Below the pieces are notes generated by a model. That model had not been told where the DNA came from. It did not search any database and saw only the letters and a list, made by a program, of their open reading frames with translations. DNA of 64,000 bases from contig NZ_AZRW02000035.1 in assembly GCF_000512695.2 (NCBI RefSeq), forward strand, positions 1-64,000. Reading direction: 5' to 3'. Within the stretch, counting starts at the first letter, position 1. Every line of letters starts with the position of its first letter. Positions 15,026 through 22,574 of this stretch are shown in pieces. Origin of the DNA: Pseudomonas sp. QTF5. Its GTDB lineage: Bacteria; Pseudomonadota; Gammaproteobacteria; Pseudomonadales; Pseudomonadaceae. A program made the translations under genes and the position numbers.

Positions 15026-15817
15026 TTATTCCTCGTCACTGTCATCCAGTCGCCAGTAGCCGACAGCCTTCACAAATTGCTCGTTCAGGCCATGCTCATC
15101 GAGCAATACCCGGCGAATCTGCCGCGACACTTTGGATTCGGTCGCCACCCACGCATACAGATTGCCATCGGGCACCTCGATCTGTTGCACGGTGGTCAGC
15201 AGGTTATTCCTGCCAACTTCACGCAGCACCCAGATCACATCGACCTGCGCGCTGCTTTCTAGGCGTTGTTGTTCGGCGCCGTTTTCCACTTCCACGATCA
15301 CCAGCGCACGCCGATTGGCGGCCAGGCCTTCGAGGCGGCGGGCGATGGCGGGCAGGGCGGTTTCGTCACCGATCAGCAGATAGCTGTCGAAGATGTCCGG
15401 CACGATCATCGAGCCCCGTGGCCCGCCAATGTGCAGAAATTGGCCGGGTTTGGCCTGCTCGGCCCAGCTCGAGGCAGGGCCATCGCCGTGCAGCACGAAG
15501 TCGATGTCCAGTTCCAGCGTATCCAGGTCGTAACGACGAGGCGTGTAGTCGCGCATCGCGGGCATCGGCCCATTGTCCTTGCCGGCACCGAATACCAGGG
15601 TTTCAAGCGCCGCTTGTTGCGCTGCGTTTTGTGGGAACAGCAATTTGACGTGGTCATCCGTTCCGAGGCTGACGAAGCCCGCAAGCTCCGGACCGCCCAG
15701 CGTAATCCTGCGCATACGCGGGGTCAGGTCGACCACCCGCAGCACTTCCAGACGACGGCGTTTGATCTCGTGGCTGACACGGTGAATGGAAGGGGACTGC
15801 AGGATAATGTCGGTCAT
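15026..15817 (-). CDS. siderophore-interacting protein / NADPH-dependent ferric-chelate reductase
   Basis: 263-aa flavoprotein of the SIP/ViuB/YqjH family that reduces ferric siderophore complexes in the cytoplasm. The FAD site RDYTPRRYD and downstream HIGGPRGS and YLLIGDETALPAIARRLE (NAD(P)H domain) are present. Its ATG overlaps the stop of the upstream PadR-type regulator gene (ATGA), so the reductase and regulator are coupled. In E. coli, yqjH and yqjI are divergent; here they form one operon. Confidence 0.92.
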   Translation of the reverse strand: MTDIILQSPSIHRVSHEIKRRRLEVLRVVDLTPRMRRITLGGPELAGFVSLGTDDHVKLLFPQNAAQQAALETLVFGAGKDNGPMPAMRDYTPRRYDLDTLELDIDFVLHGDGPASSWAEQAKPGQFLHIGGPRGSMIVPDIFDSYLLIGDETALPAIARRLEGLAANRRALVIVEVENGAEQQRLESSAQVDVIWVLREVGRNNLLTTVQQIEVPDGNLYAWVATESKVSRQIRRVLLDEHGLNEQFVKAVGYWRLDDSDEE

Positions 15818-16389
15818 TCGGCGCTCTCCTGAACGGGTTGAACGGCAGGGCCGTCGACGATGGCTTTGGCCGTGTTATTGAGCAGATCGCGTACCCGCAG
15901 GATTTCTTCCTGGCTCCAGCGGCCATGGTGCATTTGTAAGGCATGGCGCAAGTTGTGCACCGCTTCGTGGATCTCCGCCGGGCGGTCGTGGCCACGCAAT
16001 GAACGTTTGCTGACGTCGATGCGCATGCGTACGCCATCCAGGGCTATCGCCTGCTCACTTAAGGAATGACGACCGGCATCGGTCACGCTGTAGCGTTTTT
16101 TTCCGCCTTCAGCGTCACCCAGGATCATTTCGCTTTCCTCAAGAAAGGTCAGGGTCGGGTAAATCACGCCGGGACTCGGGCTGTAGGCGCCGTCGAACAT
16201 GCTTTCAATCTGGCGGATCAAGTCATAGCCGTGACACGGCTGCTCGGCGATCAACGCCAACAGCAACAGTTTCAGGTCGCCGGGGGCGAAGACACGGGGG
16301 CCGCGACCGCCGCGTTCGCGGCCGGGGCGTTTCTCGAAGCCGTCGCGGCCGTCGCCGTGTTCTCGGTGGGGGGAATGATGGTCTCTCAT
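15814..16389 (-). CDS. PadR family regulator, YqjI/NfeR-like
   Basis: 191 aa. A His/Asp/Arg-rich N-terminus (HHSPHREHGDGRD) precedes a PadR winged helix (residues about 35-115: CHGYDLIRQIE, SPGVIYPTLTFLEE, GGKKRYSVTDAGR) and a helical C-terminal domain. In E. coli, YqjI is a nickel- or iron-responsive repressor of the ferric reductase gene and has a similar metal-binding N-terminus. Coupling to the reductase gene and a palindrome upstream support autoregulation. Confidence 0.85.
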   Translation of the reverse strand: MRDHHSPHREHGDGRDGFEKRPGRERGGRGPRVFAPGDLKLLLLALIAEQPCHGYDLIRQIESMFDGAYSPSPGVIYPTLTFLEESEMILGDAEGGKKRYSVTDAGRHSLSEQAIALDGVRMRIDVSKRSLRGHDRPAEIHEAVHNLRHALQMHHGRWSQEEILRVRDLLNNTAKAIVDGPAVQPVQESAE

Positions 16390-16419
16390 TTTTTCTTCTC
16401 TCTGTCGTGTTTAGATACA

Positions 16420-16439
16420 ACTTAAGATATATCTTGAGT
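16420..16439. promoter_or_regulatory. candidate operator of the PadR-type regulator
   Basis: ACTTAAGATATATCTTGAGT, an inverted repeat with one mismatched pair, 31 bases upstream of the regulator start. Its position and palindromic shape suit a PadR operator; binding is inferred. Confidence 0.55.
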
Positions 16440-16895
16440 CGCGAGCAAGGCTTTTTTGTGGGACTTGTCTTTCAGTCGACGAGTGGGGGGACTCGAGCGG
16501 TGGAGATTTTACGGATACGTCAGGCAAATTCTTTTCATAGGGAGACTGCTCTCTAAAATTAAAGTTATTGCTCTATTTTTAATTGAGTTTATATTCTAAA
16601 AAACTCAAAAGTCCCATGGTTACTGGTTCTGATCGCTGTATGGTTTTTTAGTTAAAACTGTATGTAGGGAAGAACTTACAGTTACTGTTTTATATTTTGA
16701 TTTTTTGTTCTTTTTTCTTTCTGGTCGTGGGGCTCTTTAACTACGTGCTCATAGGAAGTTGCCTGCTTACATTCCAGAACGAACAGTCGATCATGCCCCG
16801 GCGTTGAAAGTCCAAAACAACACAACCCCATCACCGGTACGCGTTGTTTGAACTTTCAATGAACCGATCCTCATCTAGAAAACAGGTACTGAACG
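16440..16895. promoter_or_regulatory. AT-rich promoter region and leader of the fimbrial operon
   Basis: No gene. The stretch from about 16540 to 16730 is strikingly AT-rich compared with everything around it and contains the inverted repeat TTGAGTTT (16583-16590)/AAACTCAA (16601-16608). Further down, TTGAAAGTCCAAAACAAC (16804-16821) pairs with GTTGTTTGAACTTTCAA (16843-16859), a long imperfect hairpin in the probable mRNA leader of the pilin gene. Silencing by MvaT-type proteins would fit the base composition but is inference. Confidence 0.6.
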
Positions 16896-17381
16896 ATGTT
16901 CAAGAAATTCGCTATTGCTGCTCCATTGGCTGTTCTGGCACTGGGTTCCTCCATGGCTTTCGGCGCGGGCGAAGCTCGTCACTCCATCAGCCTCATCGCC
17001 CACGTACCCACCAACGGCTTCTACGTGGTGCCGACCGACCCTGACCTGGTCAACAAGGATCAGGACATGAGCTATCAGCCGAGTACCGGCAGGATGGGCG
17101 AAGTCAACGGCTTCTTCGACGTGCGCAACAACAACGGTTCGGTTCACGCCAGCCTGGAAAGTGTGCCGAAACTGATCTCCGGTTCCGAATCTATCGATCT
17201 GCAAGTCATGCTTAACAACAAGGTGCTGACCTTGACGCCGCAAATGGTTGTGGGTGAGGCCGAATCCGACGTGAACTACCGCGCACCGCTCAATATCAAG
17301 GCATTGGGTACTACCTTCGAGCCGGGTGATTACACCGGCGTAGTAGCGATGACTTTCGATGCCGTGCCACCGATCCTGTAA
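16896..17381 (+). CDS. CS1-type fimbrial major subunit
   Basis: 161-aa pilin with a signal peptide cut after SMAFG-AG. It resembles the CS1/CFA-I alpha-fimbriae subunit family: HSISLIAHVPTNGFYVVPTDP near the mature N-terminus (the donor strand) is split here by ordinary residues, and FEPGDYTGVVAMTFDA ends the chain. It has no cysteines in the mature part, as is typical of this class. First gene of the operon; two hairpins separate it from the usher gene, which would allow much higher pilin levels. Confidence 0.9.
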   Translation: MFKKFAIAAPLAVLALGSSMAFGAGEARHSISLIAHVPTNGFYVVPTDPDLVNKDQDMSYQPSTGRMGEVNGFFDVRNNNGSVHASLESVPKLISGSESIDLQVMLNNKVLTLTPQMVVGEAESDVNYRAPLNIKALGTTFEPGDYTGVVAMTFDAVPPIL

Positions 17382-17399
17382 TCGACCTGTCAGGCACTA

Positions 17400-17455
17400 A
17401 ACGCTTACTTCTCCAAGCGTTACCCGGCGGACAACCTGTACGGCTTGTCCGCCGG
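17400..17455 (+). promoter_or_regulatory. two hairpins between pilin and usher genes
   Basis: AACGCTT/AAGCGTT (17400-17421) is followed directly by an 11-bp perfect stem CCGGCGGACAA/TTGTCCGCCGG (17424-17455). No T-run follows, so it is more likely a partial terminator or mRNA-stabilising or processing element that sets pilin above usher expression. Confidence 0.6.
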
Positions 17456-17488
17456 ACTTCAACTTGTTCGTAATCAGAGTACGAGTTC

Positions 17489-20011
17489 ATGTTCCCGATG
17501 ACACCCATCGCGGCTGCGCTTGCGCTGTTGTTTTGTGCCAGCGCATTGGCGGCTCCTGTTTCCACCGGTACGACACCGCGAAGTCTGTTGGCGCAGGCCA
17601 AGGGTTTGCCGGCGGATTTCGAGGAACACTTTTTTGATGTGCCTCTGGCAGTTCGGGTCGAACTCGATCAGCAGCCCCTGGGGGAGGCCATGGTGGTGTT
17701 GTCCCGTGACGATCGCATCACCCTGCTCGAATTCACCGACACCAGCGAAAACCGCTACGGCCCCGCCGAGCGGGAAAAATGGGCCAGCTTTCTCAAGCCT
17801 GGCGTGCCCCTGGGTGCATGCACCGGTTCCTGCCCCGATCAGGTGCTGGCGGTGCATTACAACCTGGAAAACTCATTGGTCTCGATCCTCACCGAAAACG
17901 CCGAGCGCGACGTGGAGGCCAAGCGTTATTTCGAGCAACCCTTGGGCGGCAGCAGCGGCCTGATGGTGCGCAACCAGCTCAATCTCAATGGCGGCCAGGA
18001 ACAGGACCTGGGCGGGCGCTTCGGGCTCGAAGCCAGTGGCAGCCTGGGCAACTGGAGCCAGACGTTCAACATGCAAATGGCCCGCCTCGGCGGCCCGGAT
18101 GACAAGCTTTACCACGCAGTACACGAGCTTTACACCCAGCGCGAACTGCAAGGCAGCTTCCTGCGCCTGGGCTATTTCACCCCCAATTCCGAAGGGCTGA
18201 CCCGCCAACCGCGCACGTTTGGTACCAGCCCCGACACGGCCGTCGGCGTCATGTATGGCAGCTCCGACAGCCTGGCGATCAATACGCCGATGCCCAGCGT
18301 CTACCCGATTTATGTCACGGCCAATCGCCAGGGCTCGGTGGAGATCTATCGCGATGGCCTGCTGATCAACACCCAGTCGGTGCCCGCCGGTTTGCAGACC
18401 CTCGACACCCGACCGCTGGCAGGCGGGATCTACGAAGTGGAAGTGCGCCTGATTGAAGACGGCCAGATCACTTCGACCACCCGAGAGCTGGTGTACAAGC
18501 CCAACAACTGGCGCAACCTCGACGAGCGCTGGCGCTACAACCTGTTTGCCGGTGAAGAAAGCAAACTGCTCAGCAACTGGGATCAACAGGCCAGCGGCAG
18601 CGCGACGGCAGGGGCCTCGGTCAACTACCTGATGCACCCGCGAGTGATTGTCGGCGCGTCGGCGCGGCAGATTCGCGAAAAAATGCAGTTCGGCACGTCC
18701 ATCGACTGGACCTTGGCCAACCAGATCAGCCTGTACGCCAACGTCTATCAAACTCAGGATCACGGCACCGGCCTTGATCTGCAAAGCCTCTATAACTATG
18801 GCGCCGGCAGCCTGGTGATCAGTCACAACCGCAGTTGGCTGGATACCACCAACCTGTACGACACCCTCCCAGACGGCACGCGGGTGCGGCAACGCAATGT
18901 CTTCGTCGGCGAGACCAGCAACTCATCCCTGGCGCTCAACCATCGGATCAGCAGCAAGACCTCAATCAATGCTCGCGTTTCCTACAGCGAAGGCAACACC
19001 GAGGGCGTCGGCCTGGACCTGGGCTGGAACCAGCGCACCGTGCTGTTTGGCAGCGATGCCAACTGGCGCTTGTCGCTGTTCGATCGACCGGGCAGCTACA
19101 GCAGCGGCGATGCGCGTAATCGCGGCGTCGATTTGAGCATCAACATCGCGCTGGGCCCGCCGGGCCAGCAAATCACCGGCAGCATCGGCTCGCGCACCGA
19201 CCGCGATGGCGGCCGCGATAACAACGCCTCCCTCGGCTGGCGCAAGAACTTGAAAGATCACGTGCTGCAGAACGTCTCGGTGACCGCGCTCACCGACACC
19301 TACGGCGTCGGCGTGTCCAGCCTGGCCAACTTCCGCACCGACGCCATCAATGGCGATGGCTTTATCCAGCGTTCGTCCTACAACGGCAACTTCACCGGTG
19401 GCCTGAACGTCGAAAGCACCCTGGTGGTGGGCGGCGAGAAAATGGTGTTGACCAGTCAGCATGAAATGCGCGGCGCGGGGCTGATTGTCGATGTGGAATC
19501 GGACATCGATGACATCGCGCTGCGCGCCGATGATTACAGCGGCGGCAGCGCGGCATTGCGCCCTGGGCGCAACTTCATTCCGATCACGGCGTACCAGAAC
19601 AGCTCGGTGAGTTTCGACTTCGAGGGCAACGCCGTTCCAGCTGCAACCATCGAGCCGGCGCGCACCCGGTATCACCTGAACAAGGGTGGTGTGGAGTATC
19701 GCAAAATCCGTGTGATGAAAACCCTGACTGTGCTCGGCCGGTTGGTCGATGAGCAAGGGCGGCCGCTCAAGGGCCACCACGTGATCAACCACGCCAGTCG
19801 CGGGGTGACGGAAGTCGATGGCTTCTTCTCGATGGAAATGAACGCCGGCTCGCCGACCCTGGAGGTGCGCCAGGGTAATCAATTGCTGTGCCAGTTCCGT
19901 CTCGATGCGAGTCGTCATCGCAATGAAAACAACGTGTTGATGATCGGTGATCTGCGGTGCACGCCCGACACCCTGGCCGACGTCACGTCCACCGAACAGA
20001 AGGCGGGTTGA
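17489..20011 (+). CDS. outer-membrane usher of CS1-type fimbriae (CooC/TcfC-like)
   Basis: 840-aa usher that threads chaperone-bound subunits through the outer membrane. Order: signal peptide (ends ASALAAP), N-terminal domain with a CTGSC cysteine pair, a beta-barrel from about residue 150 to 640 (GFLRLGYF-type strands, plug region with YPIYVTANRQGSVEIYRDG), then C-terminal domains (TVLGRLVDEQGRPLKGHHV) ending in a region with two cysteines. The plug motif matches alpha-type ushers rather than the FimD class. The start at 17489 (MFPM) could be the second Met. Confidence 0.9.
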   Translation: MFPMTPIAAALALLFCASALAAPVSTGTTPRSLLAQAKGLPADFEEHFFDVPLAVRVELDQQPLGEAMVVLSRDDRITLLEFTDTSENRYGPAEREKWASFLKPGVPLGACTGSCPDQVLAVHYNLENSLVSILTENAERDVEAKRYFEQPLGGSSGLMVRNQLNLNGGQEQDLGGRFGLEASGSLGNWSQTFNMQMARLGGPDDKLYHAVHELYTQRELQGSFLRLGYFTPNSEGLTRQPRTFGTSPDTAVGVMYGSSDSLAINTPMPSVYPIYVTANRQGSVEIYRDGLLINTQSVPAGLQTLDTRPLAGGIYEVEVRLIEDGQITSTTRELVYKPNNWRNLDERWRYNLFAGEESKLLSNWDQQASGSATAGASVNYLMHPRVIVGASARQIREKMQFGTSIDWTLANQISLYANVYQTQDHGTGLDLQSLYNYGAGSLVISHNRSWLDTTNLYDTLPDGTRVRQRNVFVGETSNSSLALNHRISSKTSINARVSYSEGNTEGVGLDLGWNQRTVLFGSDANWRLSLFDRPGSYSSGDARNRGVDLSINIALGPPGQQITGSIGSRTDRDGGRDNNASLGWRKNLKDHVLQNVSVTALTDTYGVGVSSLANFRTDAINGDGFIQRSSYNGNFTGGLNVESTLVVGGEKMVLTSQHEMRGAGLIVDVESDIDDIALRADDYSGGSAALRPGRNFIPITAYQNSSVSFDFEGNAVPAATIEPARTRYHLNKGGVEYRKIRVMKTLTVLGRLVDEQGRPLKGHHVINHASRGVTEVDGFFSMEMNAGSPTLEVRQGNQLLCQFRLDASRHRNENNVLMIGDLRCTPDTLADVTSTEQKAG

Positions 20012-20013
20012 TT

Positions 20014-21222
20014 ATGAAAAAATCCAGGTATTGGCTGGGGTTATTGGCGGCCCTGATGGTGCCTTCGGCGCAAGCGGCGAATCAGGAGATCAGGGCGTTA
20101 TTCCAGCCGGATCCGTCGCAGCCGAACAAGAATGTGTTTATCAACCAGACGCCGAACAGTGGCTATTGCGCCATCTGGCCGGATCAATGCGTCGAAAACA
20201 ACATGTTCAGCATTCAGCTTCCAGTTCGTTTCGAATCAACGCGTCCCGTTGGCGTCCATGAAGGCATTCCGTTGAAAGTCCCCGCCAATTGGCGACAGCT
20301 GACCATCACCAACCCGCAGACTCAGGAAACGGAAACCGTCGAAGTGCGCATCACCGGCATTGGCTCCGATTTCATCCTGAGCGATACAGCCGCCAATCTC
20401 ACCGGCGAGGCAACTGCACTCGAGGGGCACCATAAATTGTGGACCCGCGGGGCCTGGGTCTATGCCGCGGCACCTTGTCAGTACAGTGGAGTGGGGGGCT
20501 ATACCGATTCCACTTACCGTTTTTTCTGGAAAACGCCCGTGGAGGCCACTTGCTCCAAGGTTGCGGCTTTCACAATTCCGTCGATAGCCTTCAATACCCT
20601 TGATATCGCGTACGAGCTGCGCACCCCCAACCCCTTGGGTATGTCGTCCGGGATTTATACCGGTTCGCTCACCTACACCATGGGCTCCGGTGGCGATTTC
20701 AGCTTCGGCGCGTACTTTCAACCGGATGACAGCAACCTGACCCTGGATTTCGCCTTGGACGTGCAGCACACCCTGAAGGTCGATGTGCCACCGGGCGGAG
20801 AAAAGGTCGTGCTGGAGCCGGAGGGAGGCTGGCAGCAGTGGATAGACGGTGGTCGCAAGCCCGCCAGGATCTTTCGCGATCAGAGGTTCTACCTCTCCGC
20901 CTCGTCGCGCTTCAAGGTGATGATGCAGTGTGCAAGTTTCGGTGGCGAACGCTGCCGGATGTATGGAGGCGGTCAGGTCATGGACGTCACGACCCGGCTC
21001 ACCCTGCCCACCGGGATTACCTACAGCGGGAGCTCGGTGGGCCGTTTTCCGCTACGGCATAACGTCTGGAGCGGGCCTTTTGAGCCCAGCCAGTATGTCG
21101 ACCGCAAGGCTGGCGCGCTGCATTTCGAAGTACCTCGCGACGAAATTGAAAGGGTGCTGCAAACCGGCCAGAGTGCCTCGTTGTCCGGCAGCATCACCAT
21201 CATTTGGGATTCGGAAGTTTGA
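20014..21222 (+). CDS. CS1-type fimbrial tip adhesin (CooD/CfaE-like)
   Basis: 402-aa secreted protein, signal peptide MKKSRYWLGLLAALMVPSAQA. Its length and place right after the usher (two bases) match the minor tip subunit of CS1-type fimbriae, which nucleates the pilus and carries the receptor-binding domain. Several cysteines in the N-terminal half (YCAIWPDQC, PCQYSG, TCSK) suggest disulfides in the adhesin domain; the C-terminal part (from about 250) is pilin-like, ending SGSITIIWDSEV. The receptor cannot be inferred. Confidence 0.85.
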   Translation: MKKSRYWLGLLAALMVPSAQAANQEIRALFQPDPSQPNKNVFINQTPNSGYCAIWPDQCVENNMFSIQLPVRFESTRPVGVHEGIPLKVPANWRQLTITNPQTQETETVEVRITGIGSDFILSDTAANLTGEATALEGHHKLWTRGAWVYAAAPCQYSGVGGYTDSTYRFFWKTPVEATCSKVAAFTIPSIAFNTLDIAYELRTPNPLGMSSGIYTGSLTYTMGSGGDFSFGAYFQPDDSNLTLDFALDVQHTLKVDVPPGGEKVVLEPEGGWQQWIDGGRKPARIFRDQRFYLSASSRFKVMMQCASFGGERCRMYGGGQVMDVTTRLTLPTGITYSGSSVGRFPLRHNVWSGPFEPSQYVDRKAGALHFEVPRDEIERVLQTGQSASLSGSITIIWDSEV

Positions 21223-21266
21223 GCATCCGGAGCTCGCTACTTTCATTTGTTAAAGGATTGAAGACG

Positions 21267-22010
21267 ATGAAGCGTTTGTTTTTGCTGTGGGTGCTCAGTC
21301 TGTTCAGTGGCATGGCGCAGGCCGGGCCACAGATCAATGTCGGCACCGTGTATGACTATCTGGATGCCGATAAAAGCACTTTTCTGAAGCGGGTGTTCAA
21401 CAGCGGTGACAGCACCGCTTTCGTCAAGGTCAACGTGCTGGAAATCGTCTATGGCGCCGACGGCACGCCTAAGGAAATCCCGGTCAAAGCCGCAGCCGAT
21501 GGCGCCTCGCGCAATGGCGTGATGGCCAGCCCGGCACGGCTGATCGTACCGGCCCAGGGCATGCAGGGCACGCGCTTGTTGTACATGGGCGTGCGTGATC
21601 GCGAGCGCTACTTTCGTGTGCGCTTCGTGCCGGTGGTGCCGGAAAAGGAAGATGAATTCGCGGTCAGCAGTGACGAGCGCGAAGGCTACAAAAAGACCCT
21701 GTCGGCCGGGGTCAACGTGATGACCGGGTTCGGCACGATCTTTTTCGTGCGACCCAAGGACGCTCGCTTCGAAACGGTTATCAATGAAACCGACAGCCGC
21801 TACGAACTGCGCAATAACGGTAACACGGTGCTCATTGTCGATGAGTTCAAAAGCTGTTCGCTGACCGACGAGAAGGACTGCGGGGCAACCACCAAACACC
21901 ATGTGCTGGCGGGCAAGACGTTTGCCTTCGACAAGGAAAAGGACCGTGAGTACCGTTTTTTCCTGATCGAAGGCGAGACCAGGAAAACGCTCACCGTGGC
22001 CAATCGATAA
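21267..22010 (+). CDS. periplasmic chaperone of CS1-type fimbriae (CooB/CfaA-like)
   Basis: 247 aa, signal peptide ending GMAQA-GP. A two-domain Ig-like chaperone for alpha fimbriae: N-terminal domain with SPARLIVPAQGMQGTRLLYMG (the G1 donor strand region) and conserved RYFRVRFVPVVP, C-terminal domain with FFVRPKDARFET and a CSLTDEKDC disulfide loop. The start is at the ATG following AAAGGATTGAAGACG. In CS1 loci the chaperone gene is usually first; here it is fourth. Confidence 0.88.
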   Translation: MKRLFLLWVLSLFSGMAQAGPQINVGTVYDYLDADKSTFLKRVFNSGDSTAFVKVNVLEIVYGADGTPKEIPVKAAADGASRNGVMASPARLIVPAQGMQGTRLLYMGVRDRERYFRVRFVPVVPEKEDEFAVSSDEREGYKKTLSAGVNVMTGFGTIFFVRPKDARFETVINETDSRYELRNNGNTVLIVDEFKSCSLTDEKDCGATTKHHVLAGKTFAFDKEKDREYRFFLIEGETRKTLTVANR

Positions 22011-22042
22011 TGGCTGTTCAAAGGAGGCGGCAGGTAACCAAC

Positions 22043-22543
22043 ATGATCAAGCAATGCGCTGTCATCGCACTGATGGCAATCACCGGGCTGACGGCTTCGT
22101 TGGCCTGGGCGGCTCGGGTGCAGCACACCTTCGAGGTGTCTTTGAACATACCCACCCGCGCGTTTTACATCGTGCCGGCGGACCCGGGCTGGATCCATCA
22201 GGCGCAGCGACTCAACTGGGATCACGCCACTTCGACCCTGAGCAGCGTACGTAAATATTTTGACGTGCGACATGCTTCCAGCGCGGTTCAAGCGCGTCTG
22301 GAAAGCGAGCCTTATCTGTCGAATGGCAGACCGGGCGAGGAGATCCAGCTGCAGGTCAGTTTCAATGGCGTGGTATTGCGCCCGGACATGACACCGCAGG
22401 ATGTGGTGTCGCAGGCTGAAGCGGCGGTAGGGAAGCGGGCGTTGCTGGAGATCGATCCGTTGAAACCGGCCGATGGTTACCGGCCGGGGGATTACAGTGG
22501 GAACGTGATGTTGATGTTCAATGCCAAGACGCCAGGGGCATGA
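22043..22543 (+). CDS. second CS1-type fimbrial subunit
   Basis: 166 aa from MIKQCAVIAL, with a signal peptide ending SLAWA-AR. It clearly resembles the first pilin of the operon: N-terminal VQHTFEVSLNIPTRAFYIVPADP and C-terminal YRPGDYSGNVMLMFNA align with its counterparts. AAGGAGG lies 15 bases before this ATG, rather far; an ATG at 22010 overlapping the chaperone stop would add 11 basic residues. It may be a minor or alternative shaft subunit, or an anchor or terminator subunit. Confidence 0.85.
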   Translation: MIKQCAVIALMAITGLTASLAWAARVQHTFEVSLNIPTRAFYIVPADPGWIHQAQRLNWDHATSTLSSVRKYFDVRHASSAVQARLESEPYLSNGRPGEEIQLQVSFNGVVLRPDMTPQDVVSQAEAAVGKRALLEIDPLKPADGYRPGDYSGNVMLMFNAKTPGA

Positions 22544-22574
22544 ATTCAGGGCAGGGCGAGCGGAGCGAGCTGTG

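Noticed and set aside
19957..20013. Longer start of the tip adhesin overlapping the usher
   Set aside because: The internal ATG at 20014 starts a canonical signal peptide directly after the usher stop.
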